64,000 nt of DNA from Sphingobacterium sp. BN32 (GTDB lineage: Bacteria > Bacteroidota > Bacteroidia > Sphingobacteriales > Sphingobacteriaceae), in contig NZ_CP129963.1 of the NCBI RefSeq assembly GCF_030503615.1, forward strand, positions 1,550,001 through 1,614,000. The letters are read 5' to 3'. The notes under the pieces are model-generated. The model had not been told where the DNA came from, searched no databases, and saw only the letters and a list, made by a program, of their open reading frames with translations. A program made the translations under genes and the position numbers. Of this stretch, positions 9,215 through 18,529 are shown piece after piece. Position 1 is the stretch's first letter. Every line of letters begins with the position of its first letter.

Positions 9215-10309
9215 ATGATCGAAGGCAAAATCTTATACGCTTTTTTTGAGTTATTGCGTAGTGGGTTATGGAATTCTCCTATAAACTATTCTGATAACTT
9301 CCCACTCTCCAAACAGGAGTGGAATACTCTTTATTTGCTTTCTATAAATCATACCGTGGACGGAATTGTTTTCGACGGTATACAGAAGCTTGATCACGAA
9401 TTACAACCTCCAAAAGACATTCTAATAAACTGGTTGGTAAGAACCGAAAAAATTGAACAAAGGAACGATTGGATGAATAATATTTTGCTCGATCAAGTCG
9501 ATTTCTTTAAGTCCCAAGGCCTCACACCCATACTTCTAAAAGGACAGGGTTTGGCTGATTTTTATATCAACGCTAAACGTCGTAGCTCAGGCGACATAGA
9601 TTGGTATTTTGGTGATGATGCCGCCTACTTAAGTGCGAAGAATAGTTTACAAAAAAATAATTTCAAAATACAGGAGACCCCGGGCTTTAGCGCCAGCTTT
9701 TTTTGGGAAAATTGTGAAACGGAGATTCACCAAAGAATGTTTGATATTCATAACCCGTTAATACGCCATTATTTCAAGAAAATAGAGGAATCAGAGTCAG
9801 AAAATAAGTCCAGCTTTGTAATAAACAATAAAAAGGTATTCAGACCTTCGCCCATATCAAATTTGGTACAGATAAATCTCCACATCTTGAAGCATTTACT
9901 GTCGTTTGGTATTGGGATGCGGCAGCTATGCGATTCCGCGAGAGCGTATGTAAGTTTAGATAAAAAGTATGATAAGAAGCTTCTACACTCCCTTTATAGA
10001 AAAATCGGCGTGTTGAAATGGATAAATCTATTACATCTAATTCTGGTTGATAAGTTCGGTCTACCTGAAGAAATGCTTCCATTTGAACTAAATAGGCGTG
10101 CTGAATATAGTTGGATGTTGAATGATATTCTCCATGCAGGTAACTTCGGTTTTCACAATGAGGAATATAAGCTCGCTGAAAATAAAACAGGGAAACGTGC
10201 AGAAAGCAAAACTAGGATATTTTCGAATTTATTGAAATACATTAAGGTAGCTCCGCAAGAAGCGATCTCATTCCCGATTGTACATTTTTATTCCCGATTT
10301 AGCTCGTAG
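9215..10309 (+). CDS. Nucleotidyltransferase-family protein (NTP_transf_5-like)
   Basis: A 364 aa protein resembling the uncharacterised nucleotidyltransferase family found next to PqqD and HPr-kinase-like genes in lasso-peptide clusters. The key region is ILLKGQGLADFYINAKRRSSGDIDWYF (residues about 108-134), where a GD-I-D pair provides the two metal-binding acids of the nucleotidyltransferase fold. Downstream, INLHILKHLLSFGIGMRQLCD is another conserved block of this family. No peptide or small-molecule target is established. Gap of 4 bases to the likely start of the ABC gene. Confidence 0.72.
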   Translation: MIEGKILYAFFELLRSGLWNSPINYSDNFPLSKQEWNTLYLLSINHTVDGIVFDGIQKLDHELQPPKDILINWLVRTEKIEQRNDWMNNILLDQVDFFKSQGLTPILLKGQGLADFYINAKRRSSGDIDWYFGDDAAYLSAKNSLQKNNFKIQETPGFSASFFWENCETEIHQRMFDIHNPLIRHYFKKIEESESENKSSFVINNKKVFRPSPISNLVQINLHILKHLLSFGIGMRQLCDSARAYVSLDKKYDKKLLHSLYRKIGVLKWINLLHLILVDKFGLPEEMLPFELNRRAEYSWMLNDILHAGNFGFHNEEYKLAENKTGKRAESKTRIFSNLLKYIKVAPQEAISFPIVHFYSRFSS

Positions 10310-10313
10310 ACAG

Positions 10314-11936
10314 ATGCAAGCGAGTTTAAAACAGCAAATAAAATGGGCCTGGCGATTAGCCGAGGGATATAAAGGAAGGTTGTTCCTTTACTTCATCTTG
10401 GAGCTGATTGTAATCGCCTCTTCCTTGTATTTTATTCTGTTATCGAAGCAAGCCATTGATTTGGCGGTTGCCGGTGATCGCGATCAAGTGAAGACCGTTA
10501 TCATTGTAGCAATTTCTGCCGTTTTGATTGGTTTGATATTAAAGAGCTATTCGAATTGGTTAAATGAGAAAACAAGGGTGGAAATGCTTATTTCTCTACA
10601 AAATAGGCTAATAAACTCGCAAATGCTGTCTACCTGGAAGTTTATCAAGAAATGGCACTCCGGCGATATCCAGCTCAGAATTAATGCAGATAGCAACGAA
10701 GTTGTTCAAATGATAGGCAATACTTTCATTGTATTCATTTTGACCTTTATACGCCTGTTGGCTTCGTTTTTTGTCCTATGGTCAATGGATCCAATGCTTG
10801 CCTTTATTATTCTTGCTATCTCGCCACTTTTAGTGTTCTCGAAGCTATATTTCAAGCGACTTCGATCGATGAATGCTAATTTGAAAAAGTTGGAAAGCTA
10901 TTTCTCTCAGGTTGTTCAAGAAAACTTAAGATTTAGAATGTCCATCAGGGCACTTGGTATGCAGGCAACACGATGGAATAAGGTGGTCGATGCGCAAAAA
11001 GATATTTACGACTTAAGATCAAGCTTGCTCAATTTTTCCATTGTATCACAAGGAATCTTAAAAGCTTCAGTGAATTTTGGATTCTTATTAACTTTTGTTT
11101 GGGGAATTTATAAGCTGCTTGAGAATGAGATATCCTTCGGTATGATGACTGCCTTTCTTCAGTTAGTCGGAAGGATACAAAGTCCGGTGTTAGGAATGAT
11201 GAGTTTTGTTCCCCAGTTTATTAAGTTCAGAACAGCCGTGGATCGTATTGACGAGCTCTTATTAACCGATTTGGAGGAAGAAGAACAGCCTGAAGTGCTA
11301 ACTTCACTAGACTCCATTGCTATCGAATCCTTATCCTTTCGTTACGAAGACAATTTGATCGTTGATGACTTCAGTATGGAGGTTAAATCGGGTGTCCCTA
11401 CAGCAATCATTGGTTCAAGCGGAAAGGGAAAAACAACACTGATACGACTTTTGCTATCATTAGTAAAACCCGATAGCGGCTCGATATCGCTTTACGCAGA
11501 TGGTGTGCAAAGCCCTTTATCTAGTCGACACCGGATTAATATTGCCTATGTACCTCAAGGAGACAAGCTTTTTTCTGGTACGATTAGGGAAAATCTAATG
11601 ATTCATCATGACACGTCAGCGCAGCGACTAGAGGAAGCCATCTATCTAAGTTGTGCGGAATTCGTTTATGACTTACCGGAGGGTTTGGATACCTATGTTG
11701 GCGAGTCAGGTTATGGGCTTTCCGAGGGGCAGGCGCAACGTATTGCTTTAGCCCGCAGCTTGACACGCGATTGTAAGATATGGTTATTTGATGAGGTGAC
11801 ATCCGCACTGGATACCGAGACCACTTCGAGACTATTAGATCGATTGATGAAAGCAGGAAAAGATAAAATAGTTATTTATGTTACACACGACTTAGCTTTG
11901 GCTAACCGATGTGAGCACGTTATTTATATGAAATAA
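10314..11936 (+). CDS. ABC exporter (membrane plus ATPase half-transporter)
   Basis: A half-size ABC exporter with about six membrane segments in residues 15-300, followed by a complete nucleotide-binding domain: Walker A GSSGKGKTT (about 367-375), signature LSEGQ (about 469), Walker B WLFDEVTSALD and the switch histidine in YVTHD. I chose the ATG at 10314, just after the preceding stop; an in-frame ATG at 10278 would overlap the previous gene by 32 bases. No N-terminal peptidase domain is present. In lasso-type clusters the equivalent D protein exports the mature peptide; lipid or glycan export is the alternative here. Confidence 0.85.
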   Translation: MQASLKQQIKWAWRLAEGYKGRLFLYFILELIVIASSLYFILLSKQAIDLAVAGDRDQVKTVIIVAISAVLIGLILKSYSNWLNEKTRVEMLISLQNRLINSQMLSTWKFIKKWHSGDIQLRINADSNEVVQMIGNTFIVFILTFIRLLASFFVLWSMDPMLAFIILAISPLLVFSKLYFKRLRSMNANLKKLESYFSQVVQENLRFRMSIRALGMQATRWNKVVDAQKDIYDLRSSLLNFSIVSQGILKASVNFGFLLTFVWGIYKLLENEISFGMMTAFLQLVGRIQSPVLGMMSFVPQFIKFRTAVDRIDELLLTDLEEEEQPEVLTSLDSIAIESLSFRYEDNLIVDDFSMEVKSGVPTAIIGSSGKGKTTLIRLLLSLVKPDSGSISLYADGVQSPLSSRHRINIAYVPQGDKLFSGTIRENLMIHHDTSAQRLEEAIYLSCAEFVYDLPEGLDTYVGESGYGLSEGQAQRIALARSLTRDCKIWLFDEVTSALDTETTSRLLDRLMKAGKDKIVIYVTHDLALANRCEHVIYMK

Positions 11937-11939
11937 ATA

Positions 11940-12878
11940 ATGGCGGTTTTTGAAGAAAACATTGAATGCAAATTTGATAAAATGAAAGAGTTAAAATTTG
12001 TTGTCGCGGATATTGGCATCTCGATTCGTTATCGTGGCGACCTTTCATTGGAGAGTGAACTGTACAGTTTTAAAAATTTCATAACTGCAGAGTTTGATGA
12101 TAATCTGCCTATAATCTATTTTGAGCTAATCGAACAAGATTTTAAAGAAAGTAAAGACGACTATAAATTGTTAAGTGATATATCCATTGTTTGGGGAGAT
12201 AACTTCAAATTTTTGGAATCTGAAGACTCATATCTAACAATTATTGATGAAGTTGAGATTAAGAATGGGAAAGTGTGGAAGATGGTAAGTGAGAAGACAT
12301 TTATTCATAACAAAATTTATTTTAATCGAAACAGTCTCGTTAGTTCTTCCGCACTTAGTTGGCTGGTTATGGTGGCATTTGGACAAGCGTCACTTCGCTT
12401 CAATACCGTATTGATACATTCTTCCGTTGTTTATAATAATGAAGAAGCCGTCGCTTTTCTAGGAAAGAGTGGAACTGGAAAGAGTACGCATAGTCGACTT
12501 TGGCTAAAGCATATTGATGGCTTTAAGCTATTAAATGATGATAATCCTGCTGTTAAAATAACAGAAGAGGGAGAAGCCTACATATTTGGCACGCCGTGGA
12601 GTGGAAAGACCGTATGTTATGTAAATCAAAGTGCTAGGTTAAAGGCGATTGTTCGGCTTCAACAAGCACCATTCAACAGATTCAGTAAAAGAAAGGGCAA
12701 AGACGCCTTGATGACCTTATTGCCCAGCTTCACCGCATTACGATGGAATAAGGATATTTTTTCCAAAATGATCAGTCTGATTGAAAACATAATTACAAAC
12801 GTAAATGTTGGACATCTAGAATGCTTGCCGGATGAAGATGCGGCAAAAATTAATTATGAAAGTATAACTAAATATTAA
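11940..12878 (+). CDS. HPr-kinase-like serine kinase
   Basis: A 312 aa protein whose second half is an HprK-type P-loop kinase: GKSGTGKST at about residues 175-183, the LLNDDNPAV motif equivalent to the catalytic DD of HPr kinase, and FGTPWSGK. Free-standing kinases of this group phosphorylate a serine of precursor peptides in paeninodin-like lasso systems. The N-terminal 130 residues show no recognisable domain. Translation may begin at a later Met (11982). It starts 3 bases after the ABC gene and ends 10 bases before the Wza-type gene, so it is co-transcribed with both. Confidence 0.75.
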   Translation: MAVFEENIECKFDKMKELKFVVADIGISIRYRGDLSLESELYSFKNFITAEFDDNLPIIYFELIEQDFKESKDDYKLLSDISIVWGDNFKFLESEDSYLTIIDEVEIKNGKVWKMVSEKTFIHNKIYFNRNSLVSSSALSWLVMVAFGQASLRFNTVLIHSSVVYNNEEAVAFLGKSGTGKSTHSRLWLKHIDGFKLLNDDNPAVKITEEGEAYIFGTPWSGKTVCYVNQSARLKAIVRLQQAPFNRFSKRKGKDALMTLLPSFTALRWNKDIFSKMISLIENIITNVNVGHLECLPDEDAAKINYESITKY

Positions 12879-12888
12879 TGCTATAGAA

Positions 12889-13683
12889 ATGAATAAGAAT
12901 TTATTGTTTATTGCAATTGTTTTAACCGTCTTGTTTACAGGTTGTTCTGTTGGCCAAAAGGTTATATACGTTAAGGATATGCCTGAAGCTACAGAAATAC
13001 CGATAAGTTCGCAACCAGCCTTAACCGTTCAAAAAAATGATAGGTTGAGCATCATTGTGAGTGCCAAGAATCCTGAGTTAGCCGCACCGTTTAACGACGA
13101 AATGGTAGGATATTCGGTAGGTAGAGGAGGAGAGGTCTTTTCCAAAGGGACCACGACAAATAGAACGGGCGGTTATCTAGTCGACCAACAGGGGAACATT
13201 GAATTCCCAATTCTGGGGACAATTGCCGTGGAAGGAAAATCAGTTGAACAGATTAAGGATTTGATCAAGAGGCGCTTGGTCGAAGAAAAATATATCAACG
13301 ATCCCATCGTCAAGGTAGAATTGACCAATATCCGAATCAGTATGGCCGGAGAAATCAATTCTAGAGGTGTTATCGAGGTGCCAGATGGTAGAATAACCCT
13401 AATTGAAGCTATTAGTAAAGCTGGTGGATTAAGCCGGAACGCTGCCTCCGATCGCATTACTGTAATTCGGGAGGAAAACGGCATGCGCAAAAAAATTATT
13501 GTAGATATCGAAAAACAAGCAATTTTCGACTCTCCAGCCTATTATTTAAAGCAAAATGATGTCGTGTTTATCGAACCTAAAGACGACGAGTCAACACCAA
13601 AAGAGGAGAGAACTTGGCGCTTAATCTCCTTCGGTTTAGGATTAGTGACAGTAGTATTAACTGTATTAAATTTCGTAAGATAG
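12889..13683 (+). CDS. wza: Wza-type polysaccharide export lipoprotein
   Basis: Outer-membrane export protein of the Poly_export/SLBB family, 264 aa. It has a lipoprotein signal with lipobox LFTGC (Cys near residue 19), a Poly_export domain (about residues 45-145, with NRTGGYLVDQQGNIEFPILG), one SLBB domain (about 150-220) and a C-terminal hydrophobic segment ending in LNFVR. It forms the exit channel that works with the Wzc-type protein encoded 9 bases downstream. The predicted C-terminal membrane segment is usual in Bacteroidota members of the family. Confidence 0.9.
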   Translation: MNKNLLFIAIVLTVLFTGCSVGQKVIYVKDMPEATEIPISSQPALTVQKNDRLSIIVSAKNPELAAPFNDEMVGYSVGRGGEVFSKGTTTNRTGGYLVDQQGNIEFPILGTIAVEGKSVEQIKDLIKRRLVEEKYINDPIVKVELTNIRISMAGEINSRGVIEVPDGRITLIEAISKAGGLSRNAASDRITVIREENGMRKKIIVDIEKQAIFDSPAYYLKQNDVVFIEPKDDESTPKEERTWRLISFGLGLVTVVLTVLNFVR

Positions 13684-13692
13684 CCATCCATA

Positions 13693-16080
13693 ATGAATAC
13701 AAACAACAAGAATTTCGTCTCAAATAGCGATTCAAAATCAGTAAACATCGTTGATGTGCTCAATTACCTTTTACATTATTGGAAATGGTATTTGTTATCC
13801 ATATTGGTTTTTTCAGCGTTCTTTTATTATCAGTATAGTATATCACCTTTTGTTTTCAAGAGAAGTGAGACGGTAATGATCAAAACTCCTGAAAATACAC
13901 CAGCATCAAGTAGAGTTACTCGATCCTCTATGTATTATAACACAGTTAGTGTGGCGACCGAGATATTGCAGCTGAAATCGAAAGAATTGATGAGACAGAC
14001 GGTAGCCGAATTGGATGCCAACATTAGTTACGTCGAAAGAAGAGGCTTACGCGATGTCGAACTATACAAGGATTCTCCAATCTTGGTTAAATTTAAAAAC
14101 AGTCGCCAAAACGATGCTTATTCATTCTATGTAACTGGAATTGACAAAAATACAGTAGAACTATCGGGATTTGATCGTACATCCAAAAAAATTAATGTAA
14201 AGTTCAATACAGAGGTCGAAACTCCTGTTGGTAGATTAACCCTCTTCGCGAATGAAAACTACACAGAATATTATTTCGGCACTCAAATTAAGATTACTAA
14301 AAATAGTGTCAATGCAACAGCCGGTTACTTCCTGGGCAACCTTAGTATTAACCAAATGCAAGACGATGCTTCGTTGTTAGAAATCAGTATTCAAGATGGT
14401 TCTCCTAAAAGAGCGGATGACGTAATTACAAAACTGATCGAGGTGTATAATGCCATCACAATCGAAGATAAGAATCAAATTGCACGAAACACAGCTGATT
14501 TTATTCAAAGACGATTGACCATCATTGAAAAAGATCTGGATTCTGTTGAGTCCAATATTGAGCGACTTAAGACAAATAATCAAGGACTGGATGTAGCAAC
14601 TTCAGGTGACATGTACCTTAGCGAAAGTCGTCAGTTTCAAAATGAAAAACAAAAAATTGAGACCGATATCAAGTTAGCTCAAATGATGCGCGATTACATG
14701 CGTACGTCGGAGAGAGAAAAGGATTTGATCCCAAACAATACAGGCTTAGTTGATGCCAATATTGAAACACAGATTAATGAATACAATAGTCTTCTCCTCA
14801 AGAAGAACAGATTAGAGGAGGGCAGTAGCACTGAGAACCCTATTGTTATCGAATTGAATAGGGAGTTAAACTCTATGCGATCAAACATTAATCGCGCAGT
14901 TGATAATGCAACAGAAGGGCTGAGAATAAAGCTAGGGAATGTGAATAGAGAGTACACTCGTTTAACAGGGAAAGTGATGGAGACTCCACAGAAGGAGAGA
15001 ACAATGTTGTCCGTTGAACGTCAGCAAAAGGTTAAAGAGGAGTTGTACCTATTCTTATTGAATAAGCGTGAGGAAAATGCGCTTAACAAAGCGATGACGG
15101 AAAATAACATCCGTATAATAGACCCGGCAGCAGGTTCGGATGCGCCTATAGCACCGAGCAAGTTTAGGAAGTTAGCTGTGGGCATGGGGATAGGACTATT
15201 GCTACCCACGTTTATTTTACTGATGATGTTGATGCTAGATTCCAAAGTGCGCAGCAGGGCAGATTTAGAAAACAACCTTACTATTCCATTCTTAGCGGAA
15301 ATACCTTTGATGCTTGACAAAAGATCGAAAACCGATGTCAAAGTTCAAGAAAACGGCAGAGACCCATTGACGGAAGCATTCCGAATCCTGAGAACCAATA
15401 TCAGCTTCATGAGTCCGGACGAAGAAAACAATAAAGTGATTATGTTTTCATCTTCAAGAATCGGTGCTGGTAAGACCTTCTCGGCGTTGAATCTTTCTGC
15501 AACGCTGGCATTCTTAAACAAGAAAGTAGCAATCTTGGATTTGGATATTCGTAAAGGTACATTGAGCTCCAAGTTCAACCTGCCAGTAACAAAAGGAGTT
15601 ACGCATTTTCTCGCAAACAGTGTTGTAACCTTAGATGAAATCACCTATAAAACGAATTTGGTTGACGGTTTTGATATCGATTTAATTCCAATCGGCGTAC
15701 CTGCGCCAAATCCCGTGGAATTGTTATTGACGAAGAGATTGGATTCCTTGGTGGAGCAACTGAAAGAGAAATACGACTATGTCGTTATAGATAGCGTGCC
15801 TATTGAAATCGTCGCGGATGCTTATATTTCGAATCGCGTAGCCGACATGACGGTTTTCGTTATCCGTTCGGGTAATTTAGATAGACGGCAGTTGCCAAAC
15901 ATCGAAAAAGTATATGAGAACAAAAAGCTCAAAAACATGGCAGTCGTGCTTAACGGCGTGAAGGAAGACCCTAGATCTTACGGCTATGGATACGGTTATG
16001 GTTATGGATACGGCTACGGCTATGGCTATGACGTTAAGAAAAAAACTAGTTTCTTCGATAAACTATTTAAAAAAGCGTAA
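13693..16080 (+). CDS. wzc: Wzc-type chain-length determinant and tyrosine autokinase
   Basis: A 795 aa inner-membrane co-polymerase with a Wzz domain, two membrane segments (about residues 30-50 and 495-515), a periplasmic coiled-coil region between them, and a BY-kinase domain. The kinase shows a Walker A variant RIGAGKTF near residue 590, Walker A' VAILDLDIRKG and Walker B YDYVVIDSVP. The tail (about residues 763-779) is a run of nine tyrosines alternating with glycine, the expected autophosphorylation cluster. Together with the Wza-type protein it controls polymerisation and export. A long terminator hairpin follows 18 bases after the stop. Confidence 0.92.
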   Translation: MNTNNKNFVSNSDSKSVNIVDVLNYLLHYWKWYLLSILVFSAFFYYQYSISPFVFKRSETVMIKTPENTPASSRVTRSSMYYNTVSVATEILQLKSKELMRQTVAELDANISYVERRGLRDVELYKDSPILVKFKNSRQNDAYSFYVTGIDKNTVELSGFDRTSKKINVKFNTEVETPVGRLTLFANENYTEYYFGTQIKITKNSVNATAGYFLGNLSINQMQDDASLLEISIQDGSPKRADDVITKLIEVYNAITIEDKNQIARNTADFIQRRLTIIEKDLDSVESNIERLKTNNQGLDVATSGDMYLSESRQFQNEKQKIETDIKLAQMMRDYMRTSEREKDLIPNNTGLVDANIETQINEYNSLLLKKNRLEEGSSTENPIVIELNRELNSMRSNINRAVDNATEGLRIKLGNVNREYTRLTGKVMETPQKERTMLSVERQQKVKEELYLFLLNKREENALNKAMTENNIRIIDPAAGSDAPIAPSKFRKLAVGMGIGLLLPTFILLMMLMLDSKVRSRADLENNLTIPFLAEIPLMLDKRSKTDVKVQENGRDPLTEAFRILRTNISFMSPDEENNKVIMFSSSRIGAGKTFSALNLSATLAFLNKKVAILDLDIRKGTLSSKFNLPVTKGVTHFLANSVVTLDEITYKTNLVDGFDIDLIPIGVPAPNPVELLLTKRLDSLVEQLKEKYDYVVIDSVPIEIVADAYISNRVADMTVFVIRSGNLDRRQLPNIEKVYENKKLKNMAVVLNGVKEDPRSYGYGYGYGYGYGYGYGYDVKKKTSFFDKLFKKA

Positions 16081-16097
16081 ACTTTCTTTTTTTCAAT

Positions 16098-16137
16098 AAA
16101 ATCAAAGAGCTGTCCTTTTGGACAGCTCTTTGATTTT
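16098..16137 (+). terminator. Rho-independent terminator after wzc
   Basis: Perfect 18-bp inverted repeat with a TTTT loop (arms 16098-16115 and 16120-16137), the downstream arm ending in GATTTTAAT. It ends the exopolysaccharide operon. The A-rich/T-rich ends mean it may also work on the other strand. Confidence 0.9.
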
Positions 16138-16272
16138 AATAATCTATTAATTTAGCAGTAAACCAATTCTAAGGTCTAAAATTTTGTGTCCGACAGCTTA
16201 GGTCTAAAACCTACAACCTCGCTATCTCTAAATAATAACTACTAGATATCAAATTCTAGTCAGTCCTCTTTC

Positions 16273-16293
16273 AAAGCCCTTTCAAACCCAATG
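16273..16293 (+). repeat. Dispersed intergenic repeat, copy 1
   Basis: AAAGCCCTTTCAAACCCAAT followed by G matches the reverse complement of 38911-38931 exactly over 21 bases. The flanks continue with further CAAACCCAAT-like words up to about 16370. Confidence 0.75.
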
Positions 16294-16498
16294 TAAACCC
16301 AATACAAACCCGTATCAAAGCCCTTGTGGATTGGGGATGATTTGGGTTTGATAGGTTTTATCAAAGTCTTTTATTGCACTTAGGTCAGGCGCTGTTCATT
16401 CGGACAATGGCTAAGATTCACTACCTGCGTTTTTGCGAGTTCCGCTTCATCAATGAAGATGATGCTCGGGTTAATTTTATGTGATTTGTATTTTAAAA

Positions 16499-16531
16499 TT
16501 AGCATTAATAGCAATAAAAAAATTACCTTTG
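16499..16531 (+). promoter_or_regulatory. Candidate promoter for the 16676 gene
   Basis: TACCTTTG at 16524-16531 fits the Bacteroidota -7 consensus TAnnTTTG. TTAG at 16499-16502, 21 bases upstream, is only a partial match to the -33 TTTG. A leader of about 135 bases would result. Confidence 0.3.
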
Positions 16532-16675
16532 AGTTGTTGATGATTAACTTTTGAGATTTATTTGTGTGTATATCATTGGTTTTTTAAAATTGATTTTCAA
16601 ATGAGCTCCGACCTCGAATTTAACCGTAAAATGCCTTTCTCTACAAAAATAATAACTTACCGATCCCTTTTCTAC

Positions 16676-17359
16676 ATGAAAAAGTACTTCGTATCCCTAC
16701 TTCTAATTTGTCTTTGTCTTCCATTGCATTCAAAAGCGATCAACGATCCAAGCGATCCCCCAAGCAAATCAACGCACAGAAATATTCGATTTAGCAATAC
16801 TCAGGATTTTTGGTTCGTTGGTGCAAGCACTGGAATCGGAATCTATCTTGGTGATCACGACAAACAACTTGCGTATGAAGATCGTATCTGCCCAAAGTTT
16901 GAAATCTTTGCTGCAAAATGGTTCAATAATAGTTTTGGAGCTCGATTGAATATCGGCGGGATGGAATATAAGGGGTTGACTCAAACGAAGAGCCTTTCCA
17001 CAGGAAAAATCTTTGACCCCGGGCAAAGGCTACTGCACCAAACCCTAAAGTACATTAGTGTCAATGCGGATCTCTTGATCAATATCTCGAATGATTTACT
17101 AGGTTATCAATTTGATCGAACCTATAGCTTTATTCCATATGCGACCGTAGGCGGCATCGTCGGCTTGAACCATAGCAACGAAATTAGACTTAGCCCCGGC
17201 TTTGGACTACTGCAAACCTTCCGGATAAATGATCTTATCGATATTAATCTTGACCTACGCGGAAATATACATGGCGATGGATTTGACGGAGAGTACGGGG
17301 GTAGAGATTTTGATGGAAGCTTCGCCGCGACGATGGGCATAAGCTTTAAAATCTGGTAG
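16676..17359 (+). CDS. Secreted or outer-membrane protein, beta-barrel-like
   Basis: A 227 aa protein starting at an ATG at 16676, where a clear signal peptide begins (MKKYFVSLLLICLCLPLHSKA); the upstream in-frame extension to 16562 has no such character. The mature part alternates short amphipathic strands with glycine-rich turns (GASTGIGIYLGD, GARLNIGGMEYKG, YATVGGIVGLNHSN) and ends in a hydrophobic/aromatic SFKIW, typical of an eight-stranded outer-membrane barrel. It starts a single-gene unit after the capsule operon. Function unknown. Confidence 0.7.
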   Translation: MKKYFVSLLLICLCLPLHSKAINDPSDPPSKSTHRNIRFSNTQDFWFVGASTGIGIYLGDHDKQLAYEDRICPKFEIFAAKWFNNSFGARLNIGGMEYKGLTQTKSLSTGKIFDPGQRLLHQTLKYISVNADLLINISNDLLGYQFDRTYSFIPYATVGGIVGLNHSNEIRLSPGFGLLQTFRINDLIDINLDLRGNIHGDGFDGEYGGRDFDGSFAATMGISFKIW

Positions 17360-17484
17360 GGAACAAAAATAATTATTCGTCTACATTTCGATAATTCAAA
17401 CGTCTTGGTACTCTTTTTGGAATAAGACTATTTTTATCTTTACCATAATTCAAACACTAAAGAAAGAATTGATTTCGTCCAAAT

Positions 17485-18432
17485 ATGAAGATCCCAAAAA
17501 CTAAACTATTATTCAGCGCTGTATTCGTTGTTACTGTTTTGTTGTCCTGCAATCAGGGAAAGAAAACTGCTCCTACAGCAAATCCCAATGTCAATACATC
17601 AACGGAATACCATCCTCCTCAACCAGGCGCCAATTTAACGAGCAAAGAGGAACAGCTTAATTATTTGTTTAGTCATTATTGGGATAACTTCAATTTCAGC
17701 GATACGGCGAAGATTATCGACTCGGAATACGCGGAGCAAGCTTTTGTGAATTACCTTTCCATATTTCCCGCAGTATCTGCTGAGCAGCTGAAGGAGGGAA
17801 TTACAGACTTTTTAGATCAAGCGAAGCAGGAACAAAAAGGATTCGACTATTTCAAAAAGAAATTAGATAGCTACCTTTATGATCCGAATTCGCCGATGCG
17901 TAGCGACTCGTTTTACGAGCCTGTACTCGAATATTATACCAGCTCTGATAAGATCGCTCAGGACGAAAAAGCGCGCTATAGGATACTGTTGGACCTTGTT
18001 CGTAAGAATAAAGTTGGTTCTACGGCGACTGACTTTGTTTATCAGACAAAAGGTAAAACATTTAATAAACTTCATGAGCTACAAGCTCCATTAATACTAC
18101 TCATGTTTTATGAGCCCGGATGTAGCAATTGCGAGCAGGTGATAAAGGTCTTAAAAGAACAAGAATCCATCAATCAAATGATTGCCAATAAACAGATGCA
18201 GATTTTAGCCATATACCCTGAGGGAAATCTAGAGATATGGAATGACTATGCTGACAATATTCCTTCGAATTGGATTAATGCTGTGGATGAAAAGCAAGAG
18301 GTATTAAACAAAGGACTTTATGACCTTAAGGCTTCTCCAACAATTTATCTTTTAGACAAGGATAAAAAAGTGATCCTGAAAGATACTGATCTGAATGCTT
18401 TAGGAAATTATTTAGCGTCCCAGGGTTTATAG
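17485..18432 (+). CDS. Lipoprotein with thioredoxin-like domain
   Basis: A 315 aa protein with a lipoprotein signal (VVTVLLSC, Cys near residue 22). Residues 45-165 are helical with no recognised motif, comparable to the N-terminal region of DUF5106-type proteins. Residues about 180-315 form a thioredoxin-like fold with MFYEPGCSNCEQV, a C-x2-C redox pair, and a KASPTIYLLDKD segment with the conserved cis-Pro. It probably acts as a periplasmic thiol-disulphide reductase of the TlpA/ResA type. It stands alone, closed by the inverted repeat at 18447-18495. Confidence 0.75.
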   Translation: MKIPKTKLLFSAVFVVTVLLSCNQGKKTAPTANPNVNTSTEYHPPQPGANLTSKEEQLNYLFSHYWDNFNFSDTAKIIDSEYAEQAFVNYLSIFPAVSAEQLKEGITDFLDQAKQEQKGFDYFKKKLDSYLYDPNSPMRSDSFYEPVLEYYTSSDKIAQDEKARYRILLDLVRKNKVGSTATDFVYQTKGKTFNKLHELQAPLILLMFYEPGCSNCEQVIKVLKEQESINQMIANKQMQILAIYPEGNLEIWNDYADNIPSNWINAVDEKQEVLNKGLYDLKASPTIYLLDKDKKVILKDTDLNALGNYLASQGL

Positions 18433-18446
18433 GCTTCACATATTTT

Positions 18447-18495
18447 TTCCTCTATTTTAGAACCGTCGATAAACGTAATATCTAAAATAGAGGAA
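18447..18495. terminator. Convergent terminator
   Basis: A 15-bp perfect inverted repeat (18447-18461 and 18481-18495) with a 19-base loop between two convergent genes. The flanking T-rich and A-rich sequence would allow function on both strands, although the long loop is unusual. Confidence 0.55.
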
Positions 18496-18529
18496 TGATT
18501 CAAAATACGATTCGAGGTATCAGTAAATA

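Larger units (their letters stand above)
16138..16675. other. Gene-free stretch with dispersed repeat
   Basis: No convincing gene. Positions 16265-16375 are built from copies of AAACCCAAT and its complement, sharing a 21-base exact word with 38911-38931 in inverted orientation. The segment before it (16195-16260) has an AGGTCT...CTACTAGAT...CTAGT pattern that also appears, diverged, near 57690-57735. The rest is AT-rich leader for the gene at 16676. Confidence 0.6.

Noticed and set aside
16562..16675. Upstream extension of the 16676 gene
   Set aside because: The in-frame extension has no signal-like sequence, while the Met at 16676 begins a clear signal peptide.
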